Assembly (NCBI GenBank): GCA_933822405.4
Contig: CAKOGP040000001.1
Span: 1,115,036 to 1,179,035, forward strand
Source of the DNA: Cylindrotheca closterium
Lineage: Eukaryota; Bacillariophyta; Bacillariophyceae; Bacillariales; Bacillariaceae
DNA: 64,000 nt
Direction: 5' to 3'
Part shown: positions 25,761 to 37,318 of the stretch, one piece after another
How the letters are laid out: each line of letters opens with the position of its first letter
Position numbering within the stretch: the stretch's first letter is position 1
Notes under the pieces: generated by a model
Told to the model about the DNA's origin: nothing
The model's input: only the letters and a program-made list of their open reading frames with translations
The model's database searches: none
Made by a program: the position numbers and the translations under genes

Positions 25761-27170
25761 TCACATGCTATTGTTGGCTTCAATCAGCGCCAAATTCCTA
25801 GCGCTTAGTTCGACCGATAGTTCCTCTACCACTCGATCCAATTCGTTGTGGACATGCCGCATGGACAATCGAGCGGATGGTGCATCAGACCATGTGGATT
25901 TCATCAATTGCTTCAAAGACTTGGGCCAAAACATGGAGACGGTAGGGCGAAGAGATCCACAGTGAACCTTCTGCCGTACCTGTTGTGGGTTCATACCTTG
26001 CCAGACGATGCTCAGATTCATAATCTCAAATAGCAAAATTGAGAATGAATACACATCCGCTTTCTGCAGCCGCGAGGTGAAAGTGAGAGTGAGGCATTGG
26101 CAAGAAAATTTTGACAAGACGATCAGTTTCCTAGAGTCAGTCAAAGCGTCGCTTACCAGGTTGTATTTCTCCCCACGTCCAATTTCCGGTGCCATGTATC
26201 GTAATGAGCCAGTATTTGCAGTGAGCAGGAACTGCTCTTTATCGTGGTTTGGTACTGGCAGAACCTTGGCCAATCCAAAGTCACACAGCTTCACTCTCCC
26301 CGCAGAATCAATTCCAACATTGCTTTGCTTCAAATCCCTATGTATTATGTTTCGGTCATGCAGATATGCCATTGCACTGGCCAGTTGTGACATGACCATT
26401 ATCCGTTCCAATAACATTCCCAATCGAAAGGTCTGCATTCCCTTAATCCCTCGTTTCATTACCCCCGTGTCTGCCGATCGTTCCTTCCATCTAGCAACTC
26501 CATCTTCCAATGTCCCGTGTAACCGTTCTAGAAGGATGAAAAATGAATCTCGTTTTCCACTGGTGAAGCCGTCAATGGAAGCAATAGACCTCCCCCTCAT
26601 GGCAACAATATGTGGATGATCCAATGCTGCCAATAAGGTCGCCTCAGTAATGAGATCAGCAATTCCAGACGCAAAGAGAGCAGGGTTGATCACCAGCTTG
26701 GCTCGTAAAATCTTGACTACAATCTCATGGGGCCGAAATGTTTTCTTGACAGTTTCGGTATCGTAAAACTGTTGTTCGGTGCATGACTTGAAGGATTGAC
26801 TCGGGCTAAAGTTTCGAATGAGATAAATGTCCGAGAAATTCCCTCGCGCCAGTCTATTGTCAAGTTGTATTTCACTGTTGGTAAACCTAGGCACCACCGT
26901 TTCAAAATTTGTAATGTCCAAGCTATCCCCAGCTTCAGCCACACGACTATGGAACAAAGAGTCCCTTGCGTGACTCACCACAGCCTCTGCTTTCTGAGCT
27001 TCTAGGCATCGATCCAACCGTGTGATATCCCAAGTTTCAGAATTCGATAAGCTGCTGCTGTTGCTGTTGCTGGTACCATCACTTTCGGAAATAGGAAGCT
27101 TGGCGATTGTTGGCTGCTGTTGAACCTCATGATGCTCCTCCTCCTCTTCGACAAGATCAGGGTCCATCAT
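25761..27170 (-). CDS. TKL-type protein kinase
   Basis: Exons 26157-27170 and 25761-26063 flank a 93-bp intron (26064-26156, GTAAGC...CTGCAG) that keeps the frame open. Without splicing it would insert 31 residues between EKYNL and KADVYSFSI, where all kinases are continuous. The product is 438 aa. The kinase domain shows a Gly-loop LARGNFSDIYLI, VVKILRAKLV, HRDLKQSNVGI, DFGLA, SLRYMAPEIGRGE and DVYSFSILLFEIM. The N-terminus is acidic (VEEEEEHHEVQQQ) and Ser-rich. The substrate is unknown. The subdomain spelling resembles tyrosine-kinase-like Ser/Thr kinases of stramenopiles. Confidence 0.85.
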   Translation of the reverse strand: MMDPDLVEEEEEHHEVQQQPTIAKLPISESDGTSNSNSSSLSNSETWDITRLDRCLEAQKAEAVVSHARDSLFHSRVAEAGDSLDITNFETVVPRFTNSEIQLDNRLARGNFSDIYLIRNFSPSQSFKSCTEQQFYDTETVKKTFRPHEIVVKILRAKLVINPALFASGIADLITEATLLAALDHPHIVAMRGRSIASIDGFTSGKRDSFFILLERLHGTLEDGVARWKERSADTGVMKRGIKGMQTFRLGMLLERIMVMSQLASAMAYLHDRNIIHRDLKQSNVGIDSAGRVKLCDFGLAKVLPVPNHDKEQFLLTANTGSLRYMAPEIGRGEKYNLVSDALTDSRKLIVLSKFSCQCLTLTFTSRLQKADVYSFSILLFEIMNLSIVWQGMNPQQVRQKVHCGSLRPTVSMFWPKSLKQLMKSTWSDAPSARLSMRHVHNELDRVVEELSVELSARNLALIEANNSM

Positions 27171-27740
27171 GGTGAACAAATAGGTTGTTGGTTCTCCCGA
27201 CGAATCAGGGCGGTTTTGATATAGTCGCTACCTTGTTCGCATCCAAATTCAATGTGTCGTTTCCTGATTTTAAAATGTTTGTGTATGTGATATAGTAGGT
27301 GTGACAGAACAAGGTTCCAATCAATATGCGATCAACGCATTCGTCATGGATCGAGTTTGAGGATTTTTGATTCACTCCAAGCGAGCCAAGTGAAGCTCAT
27401 CGTGCCGGCGCGAATATTGAATCAAAGGGGATCCTCCTCAACTCCAACTTGAAATACTACTGTATGTACTCTGTACTCTACCGATACAATGCAAAGGACG
27501 TGGATGCATGCCCAAATCCTCATCATGACTCCGGAGTACTGTATCAAATGATAGATAGCTCAAGCTCAAGTGTATTCTGAATAAGCCATCCTGCCCTGTA
27601 TTACTCTTAACCACTTGTCTTAACATCTCAAATCGGAGGTACTACACTAGCCCTCATACTCTGCTTGGTATATGTAACAACTATCATACATCACCATGTA
27701 TTATACAACAGTCAATACTACCTATCTGATTTATATATGT
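27171..27740. other. Intergenic spacer, no gene seen
   Basis: About 570 bp between the kinase start and the TRAPPC2 stop, both on the minus strand. AT-rich at its right end. I see no ORF, RNA gene or repeat worth calling; it should contain the kinase promoter. Confidence 0.5.
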
Positions 27741-28456
27741 TTATGATAGATATCTTCTGGCCAATGCCCGCGTTCGTCGATCAAATTCTCTTGACGTAAT
27801 TGGTGTGTCGTGATGATAGAATGGATTCATGGAAAGCTGTGTTGTTTGTGAACGAGGAATGCACATAAGTGAGAAACACGTTCATCAATGCAAATGTGCA
27901 TTGTGTATTGTTTTCATCCACCACATACCTTGACGTAGAGTTCGTAAACTTCATTGAAAAAACTGCGAATGGTATCTTCACTCTTGCCGGCATGCAGCAG
28001 AATGAATTTAATGTTGCCTGCCGTCAGAAATGTAGAGACATGTTGATGGTTCACCTATAGTATGGATAGATCAATGAACAAAGCAAGCATGTGAGTGCAC
28101 GTAGAGTTTGGAATGTTGTCTCTCCCACATCCGATCTGACATACCTTATCCACGACTTTTAGATACATCTGTTGAATCATTTAGATTTCATGAAAGAAAA
28201 GAAGTCAGTGAGATATTGCTCATACGTGCGCAAAAGTGGATTCTCAACAATCATCAATCAACCAAAGCATTTTTCTTACATTTTGTGTTCTCCAAGCTGC
28301 TTGTTCTACCAAATCCAAAGCCGAATGGACCACAAAGTAGTTCTGCCTCGCCACAGCATCCGAATTCCCGGTTCCCCCTCTCTTGTGAATTTCAGCTTCG
28401 TAAAGCGGCTCGTTCGTTCCCACAATTAGAAATAAGATTACTTGATTCCCCGACAT
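27741..28456 (-). CDS. TRAPPC2: TRAPP complex subunit 2 (sedlin), four exons
   Basis: Exons are 28280-28456, 28145-28168 (24 nt), 27929-28054 and 27741-27836, with introns of 111, 90 and 92 bp, all GT-AG and phase 0. The product is 140 aa, the same length as human sedlin. Hallmarks are FLIVGTNEPLYEAEI near the start, FVVHSALDLVEQAAW, the micro-exon MYLKVVDK, HVSTFLTAGNIKFILLH, SFFNEVYELYVK and LSMNPFYHHDTPITSREFD. TRAPPC2 is a longin-fold core subunit that tethers ER-to-Golgi vesicles and activates Rab1. No exon exceeds 177 bp, so simple ORF calling misses the gene. It is divergent from the permease gene at 28727. Confidence 0.92.
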
Positions 28457-28726
28457 GATGATGATAATGATATATTTACTACTGATCGATTGCAATAGTG
28501 TCGCTGGTAAATAGTTGGAATGACCAATGCAACCAAATTGAAATGGATTTCGATTGTTTCAAGTGTAAGTGGGATGTTGAAAGTTCTCTTTAGTCGATGG
28601 AGTCGTACATCTGTTTTTTGAGTTGTCCGAAGACGCCGGCTTGCGCGTGATTGAAACTTTGGAAACAAAACAGTGAACCGACAAACGCATAGTTCGGTTG
28701 TCCGTGTGTTGAAAAAGGCACACAGC

Positions 28727-30693
28727 ATGAACAACAGCATGAACAACAGCATGAAGCTTTCTTCCACCCCCACACAATATGGATACAATAATAGCATGAG
28801 AAGGCCGAAACGACGACGTCTAGTATGGATCGTTGCGATTCTGAGTCTCATGCTTCCACCCGCCATTGCTGAAACATCGAATACTGTGGAAACATTAGAT
28901 TTCAAGCTGCGGCTCCCTCAAGTGGTCGACGGGGGATCGTCATCCTCGTCATCAAGTTCCGACGAGACGTTTCAACAACAAGAACAACAGATAGATCTAT
29001 TGGAAAAGGAGACTTCCGCATCAGAAGAGGAGGAGGAATTGTTTGCAGAAGAACAAGAGACAGAAGAAGAACAAGAGACAGAAGAAGAGCGACGGTTGAA
29101 GAGCTCAAGCAATGATTACTGGGGTTATTCATCAGGCTTTGACGATTACGTAAACAATGATGACGACTTTTACAAGTACATTGATGACGAATTCGGGCCA
29201 TCCCTTTTGCCACTGACCGGTAGGACTGCACTGGGACTCATGCTGGCATCCATTGGCATTGTCTTGGGAAGCAGCGGAGGGATTGGTGGTGGAGGAATTG
29301 TCGTTCCTGTATATATTATCGCAATTGGAATGTCACCTAGAGCAGCTATTCCATTGGGCTCTGTCACGGTTTTGGGTGGATCACTTGCGGCAATTCTGGT
29401 CAATTTCAAGAGACGCCATCCGTTGGCAGATCGTCCAATCATTGACTGGGATCTAATTCTCGTGATGGAACCACTAGTACTGGTTGGCGCCATTATTGGT
29501 TCAATGTTGCATCGAGTTGTCAGTGAAAAGATTCTGGTGGTCATGCTGGTACTGTTATTGAGTGCAGTGGCACACACTACTTTGGCTAAGGCAAAGCGCA
29601 TGTTTGAGGCAGAATCGAGATATATTGAACACTTGAAAGCAGCTCAGTGGGACCAATTGAGTCGGGTTACATCAATGGGGGCATGGAGTGCTCATGCAGT
29701 GGGAGACGGCAGTCCGACAAAAGTCCCAACTGTTGAACAAATTCCTTCCCCTTCTCGTACCATGACCTTTGATTCTGTCCCAACTGTGCCAACAAAACTG
29801 GATGCAGATGAAAAACAACGTATTCTTATTGTCAATCCTGATTTTGTGACTCTGCGGTCGGATATTTTGGAACAAGAAAAGGTTACTCCAACCGGAAAAA
29901 TTTTGGTCATGTTTGCTAAGTTTGCAATCATTATGTTCCTGAACATTACCATGGGAGGTGGTGCTTTTCGCAGTCCATGGGGAATTCTTTGCGGAAGTGT
30001 ATCCTACTGGGTGGTCCACGTTATCATGGTGGCTTTTCTAATGGCCTCTGGTTGGGCGGCTCAGGTAAGAATCACACAATTATACTACTTTTTCAAGTAC
30101 TGTATATTACGGGACTGACAAATGTTCAATTACAACTGCAACTGCAGACTTATCTTATCAACAGATACGAACTGAAAGAGATTATTCGGTATGACTATGT
30201 TCGTGGAGACATCAAGTGGGATCTACGAAATGCTATTGTTTATCCTTTTCTATTCATGTGTTCCGGGTGTTGCGCGGGTATGTTTGGTATTGGCGGTGGA
30301 ATGATTTGTGTTCCCCTGATGCTTGCAATGGGTGTGCATCCAAGTGTTGTTACTGCCACTACAGCGACCATGATGTTCTTCTCAACATCTTTGTCGACCG
30401 CTTCTTTCGCTGTCTTTAACCTGGTTCTTTGGGACTTTGCCATTGTTTGCTTTATCCTTGGTTTCTTTGCGTCTCTTGTGGGACAAGCCATTACCCGAAG
30501 AGCGAAACGAGGATCTAATGTCAGCGGGACTAACTTTGAACGGAATTCCTTTGTTGCCTACATGATTGGTGGAGTTATCATGCTTTCCGCTCTCCTAATG
30601 ACTCTCCAATACGTCTTGCACATTGTCGCTTACAAAGAGTCGTCCAATGAACGAGAAGGGGGGCTGTGCGAAGGATACCGAGTAGGAATGTAG
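28727..30693 (+). CDS. TauE/SafE-type membrane permease
   Basis: Exons 28727-30064 and 30148-30693 are joined over an 83-bp intron (GTAAGA...CTGCAG), giving 627 aa. A signal peptide (RLVWIVAILSLMLPPAIAET) is followed by a Glu/Ser-rich acidic stretch to about residue 140. The TauE domain has two halves: SSGGIGGGGIVVPVYIIAIG with AAIPLGSVTVLGGSLAAIL, and, in exon 2, GMFGIGGGMICVPLMLAMG with HPSVVTATTATMMFF. These paired Gly-rich, Pro-containing hairpins are the family signature. A central cytosolic loop of about 100 residues and an acidic lumenal N-terminus are as in plant TauE-like proteins. Sulfite or other organic sulfonate export is the bacterial role; substrate here is unknown. Confidence 0.85.
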
Positions 30694-30765
30694 GCAGGCA
30701 GACGAGCAGGTGCTTCCACTTGGCCGTATCCAGAAATTAGAACCACGAGGTTTTTGTAAATTAGT

Positions 30766-32115
30766 TCATTTTACATTCGAAAAGCATTTCCACATGTAGA
30801 TTCGATTGTCGTCTGCTCCAGCACTCGCAAGGAGTCCAGAGTGAACCGAATTGGGTGCCCAATCCAAACTATTCATACTGCCCTCGTGGCCTTTCAAAAT
30901 GGCCATGGGTCGACCAGTTGACCGATCGAAAATTCGGGTCCGGTGATCCCATCCACCCACTGCCAGCAACCGACCATCTATAGGTCGAAAGCGACAAATG
31001 GAAACTCCTGGTTTGCCAAACGAAGTATCATCGTTGACACGGCACGTGGACATTCTGGCTCGAATCTTGACATTCCAATCGTCATTGATAAAGTGATGAG
31101 TGGCCTTCAACAGAGCGATTCGCCCTTGTTGGTCGGCTGGCAATTCGTTAATTTCGGAAGCATCTCCAGCCATTCCAGCAGCGACAATTATGGAAGAGGA
31201 TGACTTGGACTTGGAGGAATCATCATCGTGATCATTGGACTGCAATTGGGAGGCGGGTGTGGAAGACGTCGTCATGTCCACCGTCAGCACTGGATCTTGG
31301 GACAAATTGATTTCATGTTTTTGATGGGATCGATCATAGGACAGTTGATTGAACAGGACTGATCCATTTTCCATACCACATACCAGTACAGTTTTTTGAC
31401 TCTCCCCAGCTATGCCAATGGCAAGACTGCTCAACATACCCTTGTCCTTAATGGGTAGAACATACGCTGGCCGCTGATCCCGACGGTCCATGACGGTCAC
31501 AGTGCTATCATTGGTGGACGGCACTGCCAGTAGATTGTCGTCTCCATAACATGGAGATGCCGCGCAAAAATTTTGGGAACGGGATTGAAACTCTTGGACG
31601 ACTTTGCCCTGTGTGGCATCAATAATAGACACAGTGCCATTGGGGTCTCGTCTATGATATAGGAATAGTGGTGATATGGGCTGATTTTCACCTCCTTTGG
31701 GAGAAAGTCGTCGGACACTCAATCCTGGACCACCTTCAAATAGCATTTCTGCCACGGCTATTCGCCGATTCAGATCCCACAGACGCAATGTTCCATCCGA
31801 GTGACAGGACGTCAGTGATTGCTGAGACATTAACTGAGGATCATGGTACATTCGTCCAACATTGACGTCCTGTCGTTGTTGGACCAGTTGGGCTGATCGA
31901 AACTGAAATCCCTCAGAACTGCCGTCGCTACTATCGTTCTCGCTTTCATCCTTCTCGTCGTCGTATTCTTCATCATTGAGATTGTCATCCGCGTTGTCTG
32001 GATATTTCGTTTCAGAACTTGATTTATTACTATTCCCCGCTGGTGCTGTAAAGCAGAGTGATGTGACTGGAGAAGGAACCGCGATTGAGAAGATTGGATT
32101 CAGCTGCTTTGCCAT
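30766..32115 (-). CDS. ASTRA-associated WD-repeat protein (Asa1/GNB1L-like)
   Basis: The protein is 449 aa. It has WD blades at both ends, with a long acidic insert (NDEEYDDEKDESENDSSDGS) between the first blade strands. Motifs are SCHSDGTLRLWDLNRR, GKPGVSICRFRPIDGRLLAV, GGWDHRTRIFDRSTGRPMAI, LKGHEGSMNSLDWAP and LASAGADDNRIYMWK. The KPGV...RxRPDGRxLAxGGWDxRxRxF block is diagnostic of GNB1L/Asa1, which helps assemble PIKK kinases with the TTT complex. The first ATG is at 32115. It is divergent from pyrophosphatase. Confidence 0.75.
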   Translation of the reverse strand: MAKQLNPIFSIAVPSPVTSLCFTAPAGNSNKSSSETKYPDNADDNLNDEEYDDEKDESENDSSDGSSEGFQFRSAQLVQQRQDVNVGRMYHDPQLMSQQSLTSCHSDGTLRLWDLNRRIAVAEMLFEGGPGLSVRRLSPKGGENQPISPLFLYHRRDPNGTVSIIDATQGKVVQEFQSRSQNFCAASPCYGDDNLLAVPSTNDSTVTVMDRRDQRPAYVLPIKDKGMLSSLAIGIAGESQKTVLVCGMENGSVLFNQLSYDRSHQKHEINLSQDPVLTVDMTTSSTPASQLQSNDHDDDSSKSKSSSSIIVAAGMAGDASEINELPADQQGRIALLKATHHFINDDWNVKIRARMSTCRVNDDTSFGKPGVSICRFRPIDGRLLAVGGWDHRTRIFDRSTGRPMAILKGHEGSMNSLDWAPNSVHSGLLASAGADDNRIYMWKCFSNVK

Positions 32116-32441
32116 CTGCTGCAAACGATGATGGGATCACTTCAGTTCTGCCCGAACGAGAGATTGCTTCGTTCTCAATCAGGTTCGTTTCTGGTCTAAA
32201 AATCCCCCGAGATTCGGGAATCGAATCAATCAATTTTGGAAAAATCTAGAAAAAAAAGCGCCCGATTGGAAACGTCATTGAGGTTGGAGCAATTTGATTG
32301 GACACGTCATTTAATTCGAACATCTGGCCAAAATAGACGTGGTTTGTTTCAGGATTCGTTCGAGTATGTGGCGTGATTGGCAATACGTTTACGATCACGT
32401 ATCACGTATACCCTCACAAACTATCATCAAGCATATTCAAA

Positions 32442-33683
32442 ATGGAAGGAGAACAATTGGTACCCATCAAGGACGTAGGCTCAGCTAAGCCGTTGAAGAA
32501 GCAAAGCTCTTTCGGAAGCGACAAGGGACTCAACACTGAGGAAAGAGGCGCAGAAGATACCCTCGAATACAGAATCGACACCAAGAATGCGGCTGGAAAG
32601 ACCATTTCTCTATGGCACGACATTAACGTCAACCACATTGACCCTGAGACTGGCAATGAGACTGAATACTTGAACTTTGTCTGCGAAATCCCCAAGTTCA
32701 CAAGGTACGAATCAACTTAGCAACCACCCAAGGTTCACTGTTGTTCCTGCTCTTGTCGTTGTTCCGAATGCAACGCACCACACACGTACTCGCTCTAACA
32801 TAGTGCGTCTTGTTCCAATACCTATACAGAAAAAAGTACGAAATTGCTACCGACGAAGAATTCACACCCATCAAGCAAGATGAAAAGAAGGGAACGCTGC
32901 GTGAGGTATGTATCTCGGTCACTGTGACGCACCATTTATAGAATCATCAGTTTCTAATTCTTGTCGTTCCTTCGAAAACCACAGTTCAAGAAAGGAGATA
33001 TCTTCTTCAACTACGGATGCCTTCCACAAACTTGGGAAGACCCAACCTTCGTTCACCCTGATGCCGAAGGTTGCCGTGGTGACAATGATCCAGTTGACGT
33101 TTGCGAAATCGGTGCTCGTATTATTCAACCAGGAGTAAGTTATTGAATGTTGTAGTGTTTTATAGCATACGAGGGAGGCATGCACAATGAATGAACCAGA
33201 GGCTAATATGATAATTTGTCCTTCTTGTCACAGAAAGTACGACCTGTCAAGGTTCTTGGTGTCCTCATGATGATTGATGAGGGCGAAGCCGACTGGAAGG
33301 TCGTTACCATTGATGCTGACGACAAGTGGGCCCCGTTTGTGAATGATATTGACGACGTGGAAAAGGAAATGCCTGGTATGCTCGATGCCATTCGTGAATG
33401 GTACCGTACCTACAAGATCCCCGATGGAAAGCCACCCAACACTTTTGGTTTGGGAGAACGCTTCATGGACAAGACATATGCCAAAGCCGTCATTGACGAG
33501 TGCCACCACGCTTGGAAGGAGCTCATTTCGGGAGAGAAGCACCGACAAATCGATGGGGAAGACGAGGAAGTCAAGAAGTTGGTCAGAAAACTGTCCAGAA
33601 ACTCCTTGTTTGAATTGGCTACTGATTTGGATGTCCACCCTGAAGCACATCCAGAGGACTTTGAAGATGCTTTGTCATTCTAA
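32442..33683 (+). CDS. PPA1: Soluble inorganic pyrophosphatase
   Basis: Exons are 32442-32704, 32830-32905, 32985-33134 and 33234-33683, with introns of 125, 79 and 99 bp. The product is 312 aa. Key segments are [52 protein letters not shown], the metal-binding signature [51 protein letters not shown] and a KPPNTFG loop. This is the eukaryotic family I enzyme that splits pyrophosphate to phosphate and drives biosynthesis. There is no obvious transit peptide, so it is probably cytosolic. The ATG at 32442 is the first in frame. Confidence 0.95.
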
Positions 33684-34156
33684 GTGCGGGATTTCACTTA
33701 CAAGGTGTCTATCCGCAAGTCAATGCTACGCTGCATGCTACTACTGAGCTACTGTACTGTATTGCACCCACCCACACAACTTCTGTCATTCTTTTGTAAT
33801 CGTTTTACAAAGATTAAAAAACATATTTTATTTTTATTTATTGTATTAATAAATTGGTCCATATTTTGCTCATTAGATGGTCACATGGTTTGAAGACTCT
33901 TTTCCTAGCATAATATACATTGTTCATCCCAGAGCAAAAGTGGAGCATTTTGAGCGACCGTATTCTTCTTATACAATTGCATCAAAGGGCAGATCCAAAA
34001 CCAAAACCACGGACCATCATTTTCTCAAACTGCTAGGGGTGTATTCTCTCACTCTCTGCTCAAACAACTCACACATCAAGATGACTCAAGTTCAAATAGC
34101 AAAGTGGTCCAAGACGCAGAAAAAACGCTATTCCTTTACTAAAAAATACATGGGAT
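33684..34156. other. Convergent 3' spacer, AT-rich
   Basis: About 470 bp between two genes that point toward each other. AT-rich runs near 33800-33850 may hold polyadenylation signals (AATAAA-like sequence at 33846). No ORF supported. Confidence 0.5.
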
Positions 34157-35207
34157 CTATTTTTTCTTGCCCTTCTTGCTATCCAAGAATCCCTTCTTGA
34201 CTCCACCACTGAAAGCATTTTTGCTGTCCTTCTCCCTTTCCTCTGCCTTAATGAGTTCGGCAGCTGCCTTTTCTGCCGCCTTAATTTTCTCCTCTTCGGT
34301 CATTGTCTTCTTCTTGGCTTGATCTATTGCCATTTTCTTGGCAGCCGCGTCGGCAGCAGCCTTTTGTTCCATTTCATGCTTTTGCTTGAGCATGTTGTGG
34401 TATTGCATTGCCTGTCTCCAAATGACTTGACTCCAGCCGGCTTCGATTTCGTCGGCTTCACCTCGGACTTCTTCCACCTCGGAAGAGACCATGGCTTCGG
34501 CAGCCTGGTAGGAACGCCATTGTTTGACCGAACACATGGATTGCGAATACAATTTATTCATTCCGCTGGATTCCTTTTGTATATGTGTGACAAGTGGGAT
34601 ATCACCAATCGCTCGCTTCATCAACGCTTGTGCGAGCATTCGGTGTTGTGGACTGGGATTGGCCTTGTCGGGTGGCTATACAAGTAGAGAAAATGAAAAG
34701 GAATGCATATAAGAAAGATGACATACAAAAAGGCGCTCATTTTGCCCTGGGAAAAAAAACTTACTGTTCCAGGTTGCCATCCAGCAGCTAAGCATTTTTC
34801 CTTGATGGCATAATATTCATCGACCTCTGCGGGTAGTTTCAAATTGAACTAAAGGCAGTTTGAAAAGAATTGCAAGGTTTGTGAGCATGTTGAGACATCC
34901 AGACCCACGAAAGAGTTTCAGGCCCATCACATATCGATGTACATACCTTCTCTCCATCAAGATTATCAAAGAAATCATCCTCGTCTTCCTTGGACTTTCT
35001 CTTGTAGATGTAAAATAGAACACCGAGAAGCATGACAACTAACAACAAGTAGATTGCTGGGTCTCCGCCTTGTGCGATTTCTTCGAATGCTTCTCCAGCT
35101 GTCTCACCAGCATCTCCGGAATCTTCCACAGGAGGCATGGTGGATTCCTCAGCTCCTTCAAATGTGGTGCTCCCATCAGGGTTGATATTTGCTGTTTCTT
35201 CTGCCAT
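34157..35207 (-). CDS. SEC66: ER translocation protein Sec66/Sec71
   Basis: Exons are 34947-35207, 34765-34848 and 34157-34675, all phase 0, with introns of 98 and 89 bp. The product is 287 aa. An acidic lumenal N-terminus leads to a single membrane span (AIYLLLVVMLLGVLFYIYKR). The cytosolic part shows LPAEVDEYYAIKEKC, RMLAQALMKRAIGDIPLV, QWRSYQAAEAM and EADEIEAGWSQVIWRQA. The LMKRA..D...I and EA..I..GW.Q.I. pattern matches Sec66, a partner of the Sec63 complex in post-translational import. The tail is Lys/Ala-rich and helical (KAAEKAAAELIKAEE). It is convergent with pyrophosphatase. Confidence 0.8.
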
Positions 35208-35545
35208 TGTTTTTTATGTTTGGTTGGTACAAATGCAAGTGTTGCAACAAGTCCTTGTGTCAAGCTGGTAGGTACGATATCGAAACGTTTCCTCAAACCC
35301 CTTTCACTCCAAACACGGTCGGTCCCCGTATTGTTTTCCACGTGGACCTTGGCTAAAAACTGTCCGTCTGCCGTCTGACGTCAGTTGGTCCATGCGTCAA
35401 CCGCAAGATTGGACTGTTTGAAGGGAAATCATGATGCGTGATGCGTGATGATTCACTCCCATCTCTGACTCCTCGCTGACTCCTCTTGTGATCGTTACAG
35501 CAAGTGATCGAACTGGTAAAACTTGTATATATATATATATTGACC

Positions 35546-36943
35546 ATGAAGCTATCTTCGGTATCTACACTACTATTGTTGGCCTCGGCTGCAGAGGCAT
35601 TCGCCCCTACAAAGTTGGCCTCTCGTCCAACGACTACGACTACCGCTCGTTCGTTAATGGTGGACCCAACTCCGCTTCAAGACATCTTCTCTTCGATCTC
35701 CTTGGCGGATGCTGCTGATGCCGTCGCCGATGTTGGCGGTGCCGCTGCCGATGCCGCCGCTCAATCCTCGAATGGATGGTTTGGTTTCTTGACTGGACCA
35801 ATTAAGGGACTCCTTGAGGTTATTCACACTGGCCTTGTCAATGTTGGTGTTAAGGAAAATGCCTGGGGTATCACCATTATCTCCATGACTTTGATCATCA
35901 AAGCTCTTACCTTCCCCTTGACCAAGACTCAATTGGAGAGTACCAACAAGATGCAGGTAGGTTTCCAACAATACAATTGTATTGTACTTCCACGTATCAG
36001 ATTGATTGATGCTATCGAATTCGAATCTAAGACTGACCCATCACTGTGATTTTTTCTTTTCACACCCATCCATTTATCCATCTATCCATCTATCCTTCTT
36101 TCTTTGTACCCAATGTAGGCATTGCAACCCGTCATCAAGGATATTCAAGCTAAGTACCAAAGCAACCCTGAAGTCATGAACCAAAAGATTTCGGAGGTTT
36201 ACCAAACGAACGAAGTCAACCCACTTGCCGGATGCTTGCCCAGTTTGGCCCAAATCCCCATTTTCATTGGGCTCTACCGCGGTGTCTTGGATTTGGCCAA
36301 GAACAACGCTTTGGACGAACCATTCCTGTTCCTTCCAAACTTGGAGGGACCCGTCTACGGTGCTGACCCAACCCAAGGATCTTCTTGGTTGACTGCCAAC
36401 TGGGTAGATGGAGCTCCTTCTCTAGGATGGGACGATACCCTTGCTTTCTTGGTTCTTCCAGTCTTTTTGGTCATTTCCCAATTTGTTTCCATGGAGCTTA
36501 TGCAACCCAAGCAAGAAGGAGAAGCCGCACAACAATCCAATGCAGTCCTAAAGTTCTTGCCCCTTATGATTGGATGGTTCTCCCTCAATGTTCCTGCTGC
36601 CCTGTGCATTTACTGGGTCACCAACAACATTGTCACAACTGCTACTTCACTTTTGATTCGCAATTCCATGTCCAATGCCCCACCTGTTGCTGTTTCCGCT
36701 GGATCTGCCGCTTCCGCGCCCCCAATGACACCAGAAGCAATCTTTGCTCCTTCACCTTTGAAAGAAAAGGCTTCTGGATTCGGATCAGATCCCGATGTCA
36801 CTCCCATTACTGGTGCTATTGACGCTGAAGTCATTGATAATGATTCAGAAGGTGGCGATGACGCTCCTGGAGCAGGCATGATGGCCGAAGCTCCCAGCAG
36901 TAAAAAGCGCGGAGGAAAGAAGAAGAAGAGACGAAAGAACTAA
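35546..36943 (+). CDS. ALB3: Thylakoid membrane insertase ALB3/OxaI family
   Basis: Exons 35546-35956 and 36119-36943 are joined over a 162-bp intron, giving 411 aa. The N-terminus is a signal peptide with EAFAP, then a transit region and an Ala/Asp-rich linker. The YidC/Oxa1/Alb3 core has GITIISMTLIIKALTFPLTK, LQPVIKDIQAKYQSNPEVMN, NPLAGCLPSLAQIPIFIGLY and LNVPAALCIYWVTNNI. It inserts light-harvesting and other proteins into thylakoids. The C-terminus is acidic, then strongly basic (KKRGGKKKKRRKN), a possible ribosome or SRP contact. The ATG at 35546 gives the signal peptide, and the earlier GTG/ATG in frame does not. Confidence 0.93.
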
Positions 36944-37318
36944 ACTTTTTGCACTCCAACCAAAAAGTATAGTACCATTCAATGCATAGTAGAAAGTTGA
37001 TATTTTTTGCCCTCTGGAGAACCAACACAAAAGTCTTTCTTTCGATGAATGAATGAATGAATAATAGTACAACCGCTGTAATTTTTGCCAAGACAACACC
37101 AAGACCAAAAAGGAAGAAGAAAGAAGACCTGTGTGTGCATACAAAAAGTAAACATAAGGAGTCTATTATATCAGCTGTATTTGTTACATTTTTCTTCGTG
37201 GTGTTTTTGTTTTTCATTCAAATGTGTCTCCTTGTTGCACATTTTGTTCCGCAATTGATTCATTCTTCATCTATTCATTCAATGAGCAACACGAATTCAT
37301 GCTCAAACCACTGCAACA
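36944..37318. other. Convergent spacer between ALB3 and SET genes
   Basis: About 375 bp. It contains a short GAATGAATGAATGAATAA microsatellite near 37046 and T-rich stretches. No gene seen. Confidence 0.5.

Noticed and set aside
28438..28905. A 155-aa minus-strand frame over the TRAPPC2/permease promoter
   Set aside because: It overlaps exon 1 of TRAPPC2 in a different frame and the start of the permease; composition is not protein-like.
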